Assembly (NCBI GenBank): GCA_937941745.1
Contig: CALDGV010000705.1
Span: 1 to 14,414, forward strand
Direction: 5' to 3'
Source: an uncultured Prosthecobacter sp.
GTDB taxonomy: Bacteria; Verrucomicrobiota; Verrucomicrobiia; Verrucomicrobiales; Verrucomicrobiaceae
Length of the DNA stretch: 14,414 nucleotides
Under the pieces are notes generated by a model, which worked only from the letters and a program-made list of their open reading frames with translations, was not told where the DNA came from and ran no database searches. Below are positions 1-7,797 of this stretch, piece after piece (the stretch's first letter is position 1; every line of letters begins with the position of its first letter). The translations under genes and the position numbers were made by a program.

Positions 1-1948
1 TGTTCCATTCCCAGATCTCATATTCATGGGTGTTGGTGTAGTTCATCGGCATGTCGGTGCTCACGCACTTGCGCACCCATTCGTTGAAGTCCCCGCTGCA
101 GATGCTGAGGCAGTAGCCCGGGAGGAGCGACGGCGTGCGCATGGCTGACTTTCCACCATAGCTGAGGCCATAGAAGGCAATCTTGTCCGGCTGCGTGAAA
201 GGCTGTGCCTGAAGCCACTCCAGAATGCGCTGATGCTGGCTATTGATGACGCTGTAAAGGGTGAGACCGAGAGGGTTGAGCTTCCTCTGCAGGGTGCGAA
301 AAGCATGCATCCCGCGGTAAGGATTGTGGGGAGCAAAAGTCACAAAGCCCTGCTCTGCCAGGCGCAGGGCAAAAGCCTGATAGGCACCGAAGGCGCGCTT
401 GGTCGCATCCGTGCTGATGGTATCTTCCGGAATGCCTTCCAACCCATGCTGGCAGACAACTACCGGACGCTTTTCACCCGGCTTGAGATTCTTGGGAAGG
501 CACAGCCAGCCCCATGCGAAAACATCCTCCCACACATCCAGCGTGACCTCATAAATGCTGATGCCGCCTTCCTCACGCACCAGCCGGCTCTTCGCATTCA
601 AGGGCAGGTTCGGGTCTGGAAGACGCCCAATGACCTCATTCCAGAAACGATTCCGCTCTCCGGCAATGTGTGCCTCGTAGGCGGCAATCGGCTTGAGCGG
701 AAGCTTCCGCCAGAATTGCTCGTTGCGCTCCAGTTCAGTGCTGAAGAGAAGGCGCTGGGTGAAAGTCTCCAATTCACGGATCTGGCGTTTCTGGCGGGAG
801 CCATCCGCCATCAGGCTCGGCATGGGCAGATCCGTGCGCAGAGACTCCAACGCTGCCTGGGCTGCAGCCGGGGGCAGCAGATGACGAATGATCTGGTCAT
901 TCGAGGTCTCCTGGGTGGCAGTCAGTATTTTGGAGCCCGCAGCGAGAGATTGGGCACGCGCAGCCTCTGCTTCAAAGGCTGCCATCGTCGGAACGGTAAG
1001 ACGTCCGGGAGCTGCGATGGCACGCACACCCTGAGGCGCTTCCATGGACACCACATGCTCGGGATAAAACCCGAATTGCAGCACCACCGGACGCGGCGCA
1101 ATGAGGCTGACGATCTCCGCATCCCCAAGATCCCTCAGGAGGCCAAAGACATTTCTCTCAATGGGCTCCTGCCACACGCCCTCGCGAGGACCAAAGTAAC
1201 CTGCGGAATAGACGCTTTCGATCCGCTCATCACAAGCGGCAGCATGCAGCGCCAGCATTCCACCCTCGCCCACTCCAGCGGCCAGCACAGGCACCTGCTC
1301 CGCCTGTGACTTGAACCAGTCCACAATCGAAAGCACTTTCTGAACCTCATAACCGATCAGATGACGACCGAGCTCGTAGCTCTGGCGGTAAATCCACTCC
1401 CGATGGGAGGTGTTGGTCTTCACGTTGAACTTGTCATTCGTGCTGAACTCCGTGCCACGGCTGACCAATGAAGGAATGACAACCTCACAGCCGCTGGAAA
1501 GCAGCCATTTGTCCACCAGCTTCTCAGGACTGCCGTCGGCATCTGGCAGGTAAATCACCCGTGCATGCGGTTTTGACTTGGGCTGCACATAGATGCCCTC
1601 GCCATGCACACCTTCAAAAACGGGCCAGCGAACCCGAAAGACGCGACACGACTGATTTTCATGCAGCAGCGCTGGGGTGGCCGTGCTTCCAATCAGCTCA
1701 AGGGCAGGAAGCGGCAGCCTGGCGTCGACGAGGCCGATGGCTGCCTTGAGTTTTTCGCGGGTGGGCTTCCGCCCGGCTTTCGATTGCTCGATCAGCCGGA
1801 GAGCCATCTTGTCGATTCCGGCAACCATCGTGGCTGAAAAATCAGGATTCGGCTCCAGCGGCTGGGTGCCGGGCAACCCCTGACCATAACACAAGGGAGT
1901 CAAAAGAAGGGCCAGACAGGCAGCGGTCAACGAAGGGCGGGCGGACAT
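1..1948 (-). CDS. Secreted two-domain alpha/beta hydrolase (dienelactone-hydrolase-like), C-terminus cut by window edge
   Basis: Reading the minus strand from the ATG at 1948-1946 gives 649 open codons that continue past base 1. The protein starts with a Sec-type signal peptide (charged start, hydrophobic run ALLLTPL, then CYGQG). Two hydrolase-like halves follow. The C-terminal half has a strand-and-oxyanion segment (PVVVCQHGLEG) and a nucleophile elbow GLSYGG with Ser596 (codon 163-161). The N-terminal half has the same layout, but its elbow reads GVGEGG with Gly227 where the Ser should be; it is followed by the family-like stretch LIAPRPVVL. The catalytic Asp and His of the second half should lie beyond the window. 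Established knowledge: such proteins in planctomycetes and verrucomicrobia are annotated as dienelactone hydrolase or acetylxylan esterase family; the substrate is unknown. It is divergent from the aminopeptidase gene across about 126 bases in which I see no convincing promoter on either strand. No Shine-Dalgarno sequence precedes the ATG. Confidence 0.85.
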   Translation of the reverse strand, partial: MSARPSLTAACLALLLTPLCYGQGLPGTQPLEPNPDFSATMVAGIDKMALRLIEQSKAGRKPTREKLKAAIGLVDARLPLPALELIGSTATPALLHENQSCRVFRVRWPVFEGVHGEGIYVQPKSKPHARVIYLPDADGSPEKLVDKWLLSSGCEVVIPSLVSRGTEFSTNDKFNVKTNTSHREWIYRQSYELGRHLIGYEVQKVLSIVDWFKSQAEQVPVLAAGVGEGGMLALHAAACDERIESVYSAGYFGPREGVWQEPIERNVFGLLRDLGDAEIVSLIAPRPVVLQFGFYPEHVVSMEAPQGVRAIAAPGRLTVPTMAAFEAEAARAQSLAAGSKILTATQETSNDQIIRHLLPPAAAQAALESLRTDLPMPSLMADGSRQKRQIRELETFTQRLLFSTELERNEQFWRKLPLKPIAAYEAHIAGERNRFWNEVIGRLPDPNLPLNAKSRLVREEGGISIYEVTLDVWEDVFAWGWLCLPKNLKPGEKRPVVVCQHGLEGIPEDTISTDATKRAFGAYQAFALRLAEQGFVTFAPHNPYRGMHAFRTLQRKLNPLGLTLYSVINSQHQRILEWLQAQPFTQPDKIAFYGLSYGGKSAMRTPSLLPGYCLSICSGDFNEWVRKCVSTDMPMNYTNTHEYEIWEWN

Positions 1949-2074
1949 GAGACTGGAACGGACTTTGTCAGCCTTGCCTTGCTCACCGACGTTCGACTGG
2001 CCCGGCCACCAAGGCATCGTCTTGTCGATTTTCTGCCTTGGCGAGGGCTTGGCGACAGGCTCCAATGCGCACCG

Positions 2075-3364
2075 ATGCGCTATCACCCCCTGCCCGCCGA
2101 CCTCTACATCTCCAACCGCGAACGACTGAAGGCCCTGCTCCCGCCCCGCTCACTTGTGATTCTGCATGCCAACGATGTGCTCCCAACCAACGCAGACGGC
2201 TCGATGGGGTTCGTGCAGAACAGCGACCTGTTTTACCTGAGCGGCATCGACCAGGAGGAGACGATCCTGATGCTCTTCCCCGACTCTCCCGACCCCAAAT
2301 TTCGGGAACTTCTTTTTGTCAGGGAGACCAACGAAACCATCGCCCTCTGGGAAGGGGAAAAGCTGACCAAGGAACAGGCCACGCAACGCTCGGGCATCCA
2401 GCGAGTGCACTGGCTGCAGGATTTCGAGACGCTTTTTCGCCAGCTGATGTGCCAGTGCGACCAAGTCTTTCTCAATTCCAACGAACACCCGCGGGCCACC
2501 ATCCCCACCGAAACCCGCGAAACCCGCTTCACCCTTCGCTGCCAGCGTGAATATCCGCTTCATGACTACCGGCGGCTGGCCCCGCTGATGCACGACCTGC
2601 GCTGCATCAAGCAGCCCCAGGAGTTGAAGGCGCTGAGTGAGGCCATCCGCATTACGGAAGAAGGTTTCCGGCGCCTGCTGAAGTTCGTCAAACCCGGCGT
2701 GCATGAGTATGAGGTGGAGGCGGAACTGGCTCATGAATTCATCCGCCAGCGCTCCCGCGGCTTTGCCTACACACCGATCATCGCCACCGGCAAAAATGCC
2801 TGCGTGCTGCACTACATCACCAATCACTGCCAGTGCCAGGATGGCGAACTGCTCCTGCTGGATGTGGCGGCGAACTACGGCAACTACAATGCCGACCTGA
2901 CACGCACCATCCCGGTCAACGGGCGCTACACAGCGCGACAGCGCCAGGTCTATGATGCAGTGCTCCGCATTTTCCGTGAATGTCGGCAGATGCTCCGTCC
3001 CGGCGTCATCATTCGCGAGTATCAGGAGGAGGTCGGCAGGCTCATGACCTCTGAACTCATCGGCCTTGGACTCCTCAACCGGGATGAAGTCGAGAAGCAG
3101 GACCCTGAGCGCCCGCTTTACAAAAAATACTTCCCCCACGGGACCAGTCACCACCTGGGAATTGATGTCCATGATGTCGGGCATACCTGGAAACCGGTCC
3201 AGGCGGGCATGGTCTTCACCATCGAACCCGGCATCTACATCCGCGAAGAAAACCTGGGCGTGCGCCTTGAGAACAACATCCTCATCGGGGCGGACCGGAA
3301 TACGGACCTGATGGCCTCCATTCCGTTGGAAGCCGATGAGATTGAAGAGCTCATGCAGGGTTAG
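2075..3364 (+). CDS. pepP: Xaa-Pro aminopeptidase (peptidase M24B, PepP-like)
   Basis: A cytosolic metallopeptidase predicted to remove an N-terminal residue that precedes proline. The 429-residue product has the N-terminal aminopeptidase-P domain (about residues 1-170; NADGSMGFVQNSDLFYLSGI is typical) and a C-terminal pita-bread M24 domain. All five expected metal ligands can be placed: Asp263 (LLLLDVA), Asp274 (NADLTRT), His359 (HGTSHHLG), Glu384 (FTIEPG) and Glu399 (VRLENN); the family normally binds two Mn ions. The length is close to E. coli PepP. I chose the ATG at 2075 because MRYHPLP matches the usual start of the family. The reading frame stays open back to 1979, but the extra 32 residues are Arg/Pro-rich and look non-family. 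No signal peptide and no clear ribosome binding site are present. The stop is followed by 127 bases before the export cluster, without a recognisable terminator hairpin. Confidence 0.93.
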   Translation: MRYHPLPADLYISNRERLKALLPPRSLVILHANDVLPTNADGSMGFVQNSDLFYLSGIDQEETILMLFPDSPDPKFRELLFVRETNETIALWEGEKLTKEQATQRSGIQRVHWLQDFETLFRQLMCQCDQVFLNSNEHPRATIPTETRETRFTLRCQREYPLHDYRRLAPLMHDLRCIKQPQELKALSEAIRITEEGFRRLLKFVKPGVHEYEVEAELAHEFIRQRSRGFAYTPIIATGKNACVLHYITNHCQCQDGELLLLDVAANYGNYNADLTRTIPVNGRYTARQRQVYDAVLRIFRECRQMLRPGVIIREYQEEVGRLMTSELIGLGLLNRDEVEKQDPERPLYKKYFPHGTSHHLGIDVHDVGHTWKPVQAGMVFTIEPGIYIREENLGVRLENNILIGADRNTDLMASIPLEADEIEELMQG

Positions 3365-3388
3365 AACCTTCCCTCAGAAGCACATTCG

Positions 3389-3419
3389 TTGAAAGAAATG
3401 GTTTGGAGGAGCTTATTAA
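3389..3419 (+). promoter_or_regulatory. Possible sigma-70-like promoter for the export cluster
   Basis: TTGAAA (3389-3394) resembles a -35 box and TATTAA (3414-3419) resembles a -10 box, with a 19-base spacer that is longer than the preferred 17. The pair lies in the 127-base gap between the aminopeptidase stop and the TolC-family start, about 70 bases before that ATG, and the surrounding DNA is more A/T-rich than its neighbours. Transcription would start close to a run of seven C (3424-3430). Position and motif similarity are the only support. Confidence 0.3.
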
Positions 3420-3491
3420 ACTGCCCCCCCAAATCCATGTTCAGCCTCCGCACCCATCGCGGAAGGTTGGCTCACTCAACGTCTCTACGCT

Positions 3492-5183
3492 ATGCCCTGC
3501 CCTCGTTTCTGCCGCTCAGTCCTGCCCTTGGCCGTGCTGAGCCTGGGGCTGACAGCGTGCACCCAGGGCTTTTACAAGAAATGGGCCGACCGTGAAGTCT
3601 TCGGCATCCTCAAAAAGAAGTCCGAAATCGTCGCCGGGGCAGATGACGATGTCCTTCAGAACATCACCCCGCCTCCTCCGCCCGACCTCGCCACCCTCGA
3701 GAAGCAGGCTGAAACAGCTGATTTCCTCGGCCCACGTGGCTTTGTGGAGAAAGATGCACGCGTCGTCACCCTGCCAGACGCCCTCAATTTCGCAGTTCAT
3801 CGGAACAGAACTTACCTGGGACGCAAGGAGCGGGTTTATCTCAGTGCCCTGACTCTGACGGAAACCCGGCAGCAGTTTGGCCCCATCGCCAGCGGTGATG
3901 GCGGGGCAACCTTCCGGGAGACTCAAGTTCACAACCGAGTCAACGATTGGGTGCGTACCTCCAGCCTGAATGCCGGGGGCGGACTTGGCCTGGACTACCT
4001 CATGAAGACAGGTGCCCGGCTGGCCCTGGACCTGACCACGGACTTCACCCGCTTCTTCACTGGAGGCGTTCGCAACGTCAGCGATTCACGCACCGCCGTC
4101 TCTCTCACCCAGCCTTTGCTTCGTGGAGCAGGTGTCCTAGTGGCAGCTGAACCTCTCCGCCAGGATGAACGCGACGTGCTTTACGAGATTCGGGACTTCA
4201 CCCAATACCGCAAAACGTTTGCCGTGGACATCGCGCGGCAATATCTCCGCGCCCTCCAGGCCCGCGAGCAGGCCCGCAACCGCTTCATTGCTTACAAGGC
4301 TTCTCTTGGCTCCCTGGAACGTGACCGAGCCCTGGCTGAAGCCAATCTGCGTTCCCAATCCCAGCTCAAGCAGATCGAGCAAGGAAGCATCGCCTATGAG
4401 AGACAATGGATCACCGCCATCCGCACCTATGAGGAGTCTTTGGATGATCTCAAAGTCACCCTTGGCCTGCCAGTGACGGAGAAAATCATGCTGGACAGCT
4501 CCGAGCTGAAGAAGCTCGAAGTCATTGATCCTGAAGGCAATGTGGACCAGATGATCGACACAGCACTGATCACCCGCCTGGATCTCTTCAATCAGCGGGA
4601 TCGTGTTTATGATACTGAACGACGCGTCAAAATTGCTCACCAGAGCACCCTGCCAACCGTGAATGCGCTGGCGGGCTACAGCCTGGGCACACCTACCGGC
4701 GGCACAAACACCGGCATCGGTATCAATCACCGTCAGCGGCAGCTCGTCGGAGGCGTGGATGTGGACTTGAACCTCAACACCCTGCCTGAACGCAACGACC
4801 TCAGGGCAGCGCAGATCACCGAACAGGCCACCCGGCGCGCCCTAGAACTGGCGGAAGAAGAACTGCGTGCCACCATCCGTAGTGACTGGCGCGCCCTGCA
4901 AGTCGCCAGAAGGCAGTATGACCTTGCCGTAAAGGGCCTGGAACTTTCCCAAAAGCGCCTGGAAATTGAAGAAGCTCTCATGGCCGAAGGCCAGGGAACC
5001 GCACGTGACATCGTGGAATCGCAGGACCGGCTCATTGTCGCACGTGACCTTGTCATTTCGACTTTGATCGACCACAACCTCGCCCGTCTTCAGCTTTGGA
5101 CGGACATGGGAGTGCTGTTCATCCGGAAAGATGCCCGCTGGGCAGACGTTCTTAAACAAGAGAAGCCGAAAGGAGATTCATGA
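3492..5183 (+). CDS. TolC-family outer-membrane efflux lipoprotein
   Basis: Predicted outer-membrane channel of a tripartite export system, 563 residues. A lipoprotein signal is visible: Arg-containing start, hydrophobic core, and lipobox LTAC with Cys23, followed by Thr, which fits outer-membrane sorting. The outer-membrane efflux repeats run from about residue 90 (LPDALNFAVHRNRTYL) to about 550. The motif SLTQPLLRGAG (Gln207-Gly214), beta-barrel-like Gly/Thr-rich stretches (residues 155-205), and long charged helices rich in Ala, Arg, Glu and Gln (about 245-330 and 440-530) all fit the TolC fold. The first 85 residues after Cys23 are an extra Pro-rich N-terminal extension (ITPPPPPD). Its stop overlaps the start of the adaptor gene (ATGA), so the two are very likely translationally coupled. 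The ATG at 3492 is preferred because it gives the complete lipoprotein signal; no Shine-Dalgarno sequence precedes it. Confidence 0.92.
   Translation: MPCPRFCRSVLPLAVLSLGLTACTQGFYKKWADREVFGILKKKSEIVAGADDDVLQNITPPPPPDLATLEKQAETADFLGPRGFVEKDARVVTLPDALNFAVHRNRTYLGRKERVYLSALTLTETRQQFGPIASGDGGATFRETQVHNRVNDWVRTSSLNAGGGLGLDYLMKTGARLALDLTTDFTRFFTGGVRNVSDSRTAVSLTQPLLRGAGVLVAAEPLRQDERDVLYEIRDFTQYRKTFAVDIARQYLRALQAREQARNRFIAYKASLGSLERDRALAEANLRSQSQLKQIEQGSIAYERQWITAIRTYEESLDDLKVTLGLPVTEKIMLDSSELKKLEVIDPEGNVDQMIDTALITRLDLFNQRDRVYDTERRVKIAHQSTLPTVNALAGYSLGTPTGGTNTGIGINHRQRQLVGGVDVDLNLNTLPERNDLRAAQITEQATRRALELAEEELRATIRSDWRALQVARRQYDLAVKGLELSQKRLEIEEALMAEGQGTARDIVESQDRLIVARDLVISTLIDHNLARLQLWTDMGVLFIRKDARWADVLKQEKPKGDS
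5169..5182 (+). promoter_or_regulatory. Ribosome binding site and start of the adaptor gene
   Basis: AAAGGAG lies at 5169-5175, four bases before the ATG at 5180-5182, within the last codons of the TolC-family gene. It is the only strong Shine-Dalgarno sequence I find before any start in the window, and it fixes the adaptor start in the ATGA overlap. Confidence 0.75.
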
Positions 5184-7021
5184 AAAACAAGACTCGCTGG
5201 AAAACATGGACAGCAATCGGCACCCTGACTGCCGGCATCGCTGCATGGCTGGTTATGGCTCCGGGAGGCAAGGAAGTGACCACGGTCCCCACCTTTTCCG
5301 CCACCCGTGGCCCTCTTCAGGTCGCCGTCCTGCAGGGCGGCGAAATCCGTGCGCTTCACAATCATGAGGTAAAATCGGAGATCGAGACTGCGACCAAAAT
5401 CCTGAGCATCATCCCTGAAGGGTATCTGGTGACTGAAGAGGATGTGAAGGAAGGAAAAGTCCTCGTCGAACTGGATGCCACGGACATCAAGACACGCATC
5501 CAGAATCACGAGATTGAGTTCCAGACCACCGTTTCCAACTACATTGATGCGGATGAAGCTCGCGAAATCCAGCGCAGCGAGAACCAGAGCCTCGTCCGTG
5601 ACATGAAGGAATCCAGCACCTTTGCCCTGATGGATTTCGAGAAGTATCTGGGACGTGACCTGACGGTCAAAATTCTCGCGGACGCAGGTCTTCCGTCCAC
5701 CATCGAAACACTCGACAAGTATGTGGTGATGCTGGACGCCCAGGCCAACACCCCGGTAGATCCCGCCATCGTGAAAGCGGCGGCCAACGGATCAATCAGC
5801 AAAAACACCGGCGCAACCAACACAGCCAGCGCGAAAAAAACCGCCACAGCCACCTTCAAGGAACGCATTGACTTCTCACCCTTCCTGGAAGGCAGCCATG
5901 GTGGAGACGGCGAGGCGCAGCAGAAGCTTCGTCAGCTTGAGGACGAGCTTCTTCTGAGGAAGTCCGAGCTCGCCGTGGCCAAGCAGAAGGTTGAATCCTC
6001 GGAACGCCTGGCGGCCAAGAGCTTCATCTCCAAAACTCAGCTCGAAAATGATCAGGTAACCTTCGAAAAGGTGACCCTGGCCGTCAAGACAGCCTCCACC
6101 GAGCTGGATCTCTTCAAGAAATATGAATTTTCCAAGCAGTGTGCCATGCTGCTTTCCTCTTACCGGGAGAGCCTTACCAAGCTGGAACGCGTCGTCCGTG
6201 CCAACCGCTCCAAAATGGCCCAGTCCGAGACCCGCTTTCAGACCTCCAAACGACGCTATGAGATGGAACTCGCGCAGCGTGAGGACCTGGAGCGTCAGCT
6301 GAAAGCATGCACCATCCGTGCTACCCAGCCCGGCTTGGTCGCCTACGGCGACCTGGATGCCAGCAGCTCCTACAACTATGGCAACAGCATTGAAGAAGGG
6401 GCGAGCGTCCGCCTGCGCCAGACCATCCTGACCATTCCCGACATGAGCCGGATGGGTGTCCATGTGAAAGTGCATGAATCCCAGGTGAAGAAGGTCAAAA
6501 TAGGCCAGATGGCACTCATCCGGGTGGATGCGGAGCCAGGGAAAGTTCTCCAGGGCCGTGTCGCCGAACTGGCACTCATGCCTGACTCCTCCAGCAGCCG
6601 TTACACCCCGAATTTGAAAGTGTATCCCTCCACCATTCACATCGAGGGCATTCACCCCTGGCTGAAACCTGGGATGAACGCCAAGGTCGAGATCATCGTC
6701 GATCAGCTCAGTGATGTGGTCTTCGTGCCTGTGCAGTCGGTCGAAGTGGAACAGGACCAGCACTTCTGCTACATCCGCCATGACGGCCGCCTCGAACGCC
6801 GCAGCATCAAGACCGGGGTCTTCAATGATGAGTTCATTGAGGTTCGTGACGGCCTCCAGCCCGGCGATGAAGTGGCGATTTCACTGCCCAAGAAGACAAC
6901 CACGGATGAATCAGGCAGGCACAACGCGCCAATGCCTGATGGCGTGCCAGAGAAGCCCAAGGGCAAGGCCAAGGACAAGGCGAAGGATGTGGCTGCCACC
7001 ACTCCAAAACAAGCCGCCTAA
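5180..7021 (+). CDS. HlyD/MacA-like periplasmic adaptor (membrane fusion protein) of an efflux system
   Basis: Predicted to link an inner-membrane transporter to the TolC-family channel. The product has 613 residues, well above the roughly 350-420 usual for MacA or AcrA. An uncleaved N-terminal membrane anchor (about residues 10-27) leads into the first half of a lipoyl-like domain (about 45-105, GGEIRALHNHEVKSEI and VLVELDATDI). An atypical insert of about 140 residues follows, ending in a Thr/Ala/Lys-rich stretch (about 206-227). Then come an alpha-helical coiled-coil hairpin (about 244-375), the return lipoyl half and beta-barrel (about 375-560; PGLVAYG, GMNAKVEIIVDQ, FVPVQSVEV), and a polar Lys/Pro-rich tail (about 568-613, GKAKDKAKD). 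It overlaps the TolC-family gene by 4 bases and is followed 68 bases later by an ABC ATPase, which favours an ABC rather than RND pump. The substrate cannot be read from the sequence. Confidence 0.88.
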   Translation: MKNKTRWKTWTAIGTLTAGIAAWLVMAPGGKEVTTVPTFSATRGPLQVAVLQGGEIRALHNHEVKSEIETATKILSIIPEGYLVTEEDVKEGKVLVELDATDIKTRIQNHEIEFQTTVSNYIDADEAREIQRSENQSLVRDMKESSTFALMDFEKYLGRDLTVKILADAGLPSTIETLDKYVVMLDAQANTPVDPAIVKAAANGSISKNTGATNTASAKKTATATFKERIDFSPFLEGSHGGDGEAQQKLRQLEDELLLRKSELAVAKQKVESSERLAAKSFISKTQLENDQVTFEKVTLAVKTASTELDLFKKYEFSKQCAMLLSSYRESLTKLERVVRANRSKMAQSETRFQTSKRRYEMELAQREDLERQLKACTIRATQPGLVAYGDLDASSSYNYGNSIEEGASVRLRQTILTIPDMSRMGVHVKVHESQVKKVKIGQMALIRVDAEPGKVLQGRVAELALMPDSSSSRYTPNLKVYPSTIHIEGIHPWLKPGMNAKVEIIVDQLSDVVFVPVQSVEVEQDQHFCYIRHDGRLERRSIKTGVFNDEFIEVRDGLQPGDEVAISLPKKTTTDESGRHNAPMPDGVPEKPKGKAKDKAKDVAATTPKQAA

Positions 7022-7089
7022 GCCCAATCAACCGTTCCTTGAAAACCGCCTCTGCTGGCGGCTCCTCTCTTCATCCCCTTTTTCAAGCC

Positions 7090-7791
7090 ATGCCTGCCCC
7101 CATCATCAGCCTGCGGGACATCCGAAAGTCCTACAAGATGGGAGACACGGTCAGCCAAGTGCTTCAAGGGGTCTCTTTTGACATTTATCCAGGTGAATAC
7201 GTCTGCATCATGGGGCCTTCCGGATGCGGCAAGTCCACCCTGCTCAATGTCCTGGGCTGTCTGGATCAGCCAACCTCGGGAGATTATTTTCTCGGCGGCC
7301 AGAATGTAGCCACGCTGGATGACGATGAACTGTCTGCAGCACGAAATCGAAACCTGGGCTTCATCTTCCAAAGCTACAATCTCATCCAGCAGCTGACGGT
7401 GCTCGAAAACATCGCCGTGCCAATGTACTATGGCGGGGCTGAAGATGCCAAAATGCGCGAGGTAGCTGAGAAGCTAGCCAGCCAGGTAGGTCTCAGTCAT
7501 CGAATGGGGCACAAGCCGACGGAACTCTCAGGTGGGCAGCAGCAGCGCGTGGCCATTGCGCGGGCTTTGTCGAACAACCCGCTCGTCATTCTGGCAGACG
7601 AAGCCACGGGCAACCTCGACAGCAAATCCGGCCAGGAAATCCTGGGCATGTTCGATGATCTGAACGCCCAGGGACGCACGCTGGTCTTCGTGACACACGA
7701 CGAGCGCATGGTCGAACGATGCAGCCGCATCATCCGCCTGCGCGACGGGCTTGTGGACCGGGATGAGCCCGGTGCCAAAGCCAAGAAGTAG
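7090..7791 (+). CDS. ABC transporter ATP-binding protein, MacB/LolD/FtsE type
   Basis: A 233-residue cytoplasmic ATPase with every catalytic motif: Walker A GPSGCGKST (42-50, Lys48), Q-loop Gln94 in FQSYNL, signature LSGGQQQR (from residue 146), Walker B VILADEATGNLD (Asp170, Glu171) and H-loop His203 in VTHD. The stretches LGCLDQPTSG and DEATGNLD are typical of the MacB/LolD/FtsE group, which energises lipoprotein release or tripartite export rather than solute import. The frame is open upstream to a TTG at 7039, but the ATG at 7090 gives the family-standard N-terminus (PIISLRDIRKSY). It lies downstream of the channel and adaptor genes and probably shares their transcript. There is no transmembrane domain, and the following gene is on the other strand, so the membrane permease it needs is not encoded here. 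Confidence 0.95.
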   Translation: MPAPIISLRDIRKSYKMGDTVSQVLQGVSFDIYPGEYVCIMGPSGCGKSTLLNVLGCLDQPTSGDYFLGGQNVATLDDDELSAARNRNLGFIFQSYNLIQQLTVLENIAVPMYYGGAEDAKMREVAEKLASQVGLSHRMGHKPTELSGGQQQRVAIARALSNNPLVILADEATGNLDSKSGQEILGMFDDLNAQGRTLVFVTHDERMVERCSRIIRLRDGLVDRDEPGAKAKK

Positions 7792-7797
7792 TCCTTT

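Noticed and set aside
233..1309. 358-codon plus-strand open frame
   Set aside because: It lies antisense to the continuous hydrolase frame, which has a signal peptide and catalytic motifs; the plus-strand product has no recognisable domain.
1979..2074. In-frame N-terminal extension of the aminopeptidase
   Set aside because: The extra 32 residues do not resemble the family; the ATG at 2075 gives the standard N-terminus.
2150..3184. 344-codon minus-strand open frame
   Set aside because: It is opposite the Xaa-Pro aminopeptidase, which carries all five metal ligands; the antisense frame is a by-product of GC-rich codon use.
3365..3468. 8-bp inverted repeat AACCTTCC (3365-3372) and GGAAGGTT (3461-3468)
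   Set aside because: The arms are 88 bases apart with no further pairing; likely chance.
5834..5840. Seven-A run in the adaptor gene as a possible slippage or frameshift site
   Set aside because: Codons in frame are AAA AAA ACC, no downstream stimulatory structure is evident, and the gene stays open in one frame; no evidence of programmed slippage.
5876..6781. 301-codon minus-strand open frame
   Set aside because: It is opposite the coiled-coil and barrel part of the adaptor; no family features, and the sense gene is well supported.
7046..7061. Small hairpin CCGCC-TCTGCT-GGCGG between adaptor and ATPase, with five T at 7079-7083
   Set aside because: A 5-bp stem with the T-run 17 bases away does not make a convincing terminator or attenuator.
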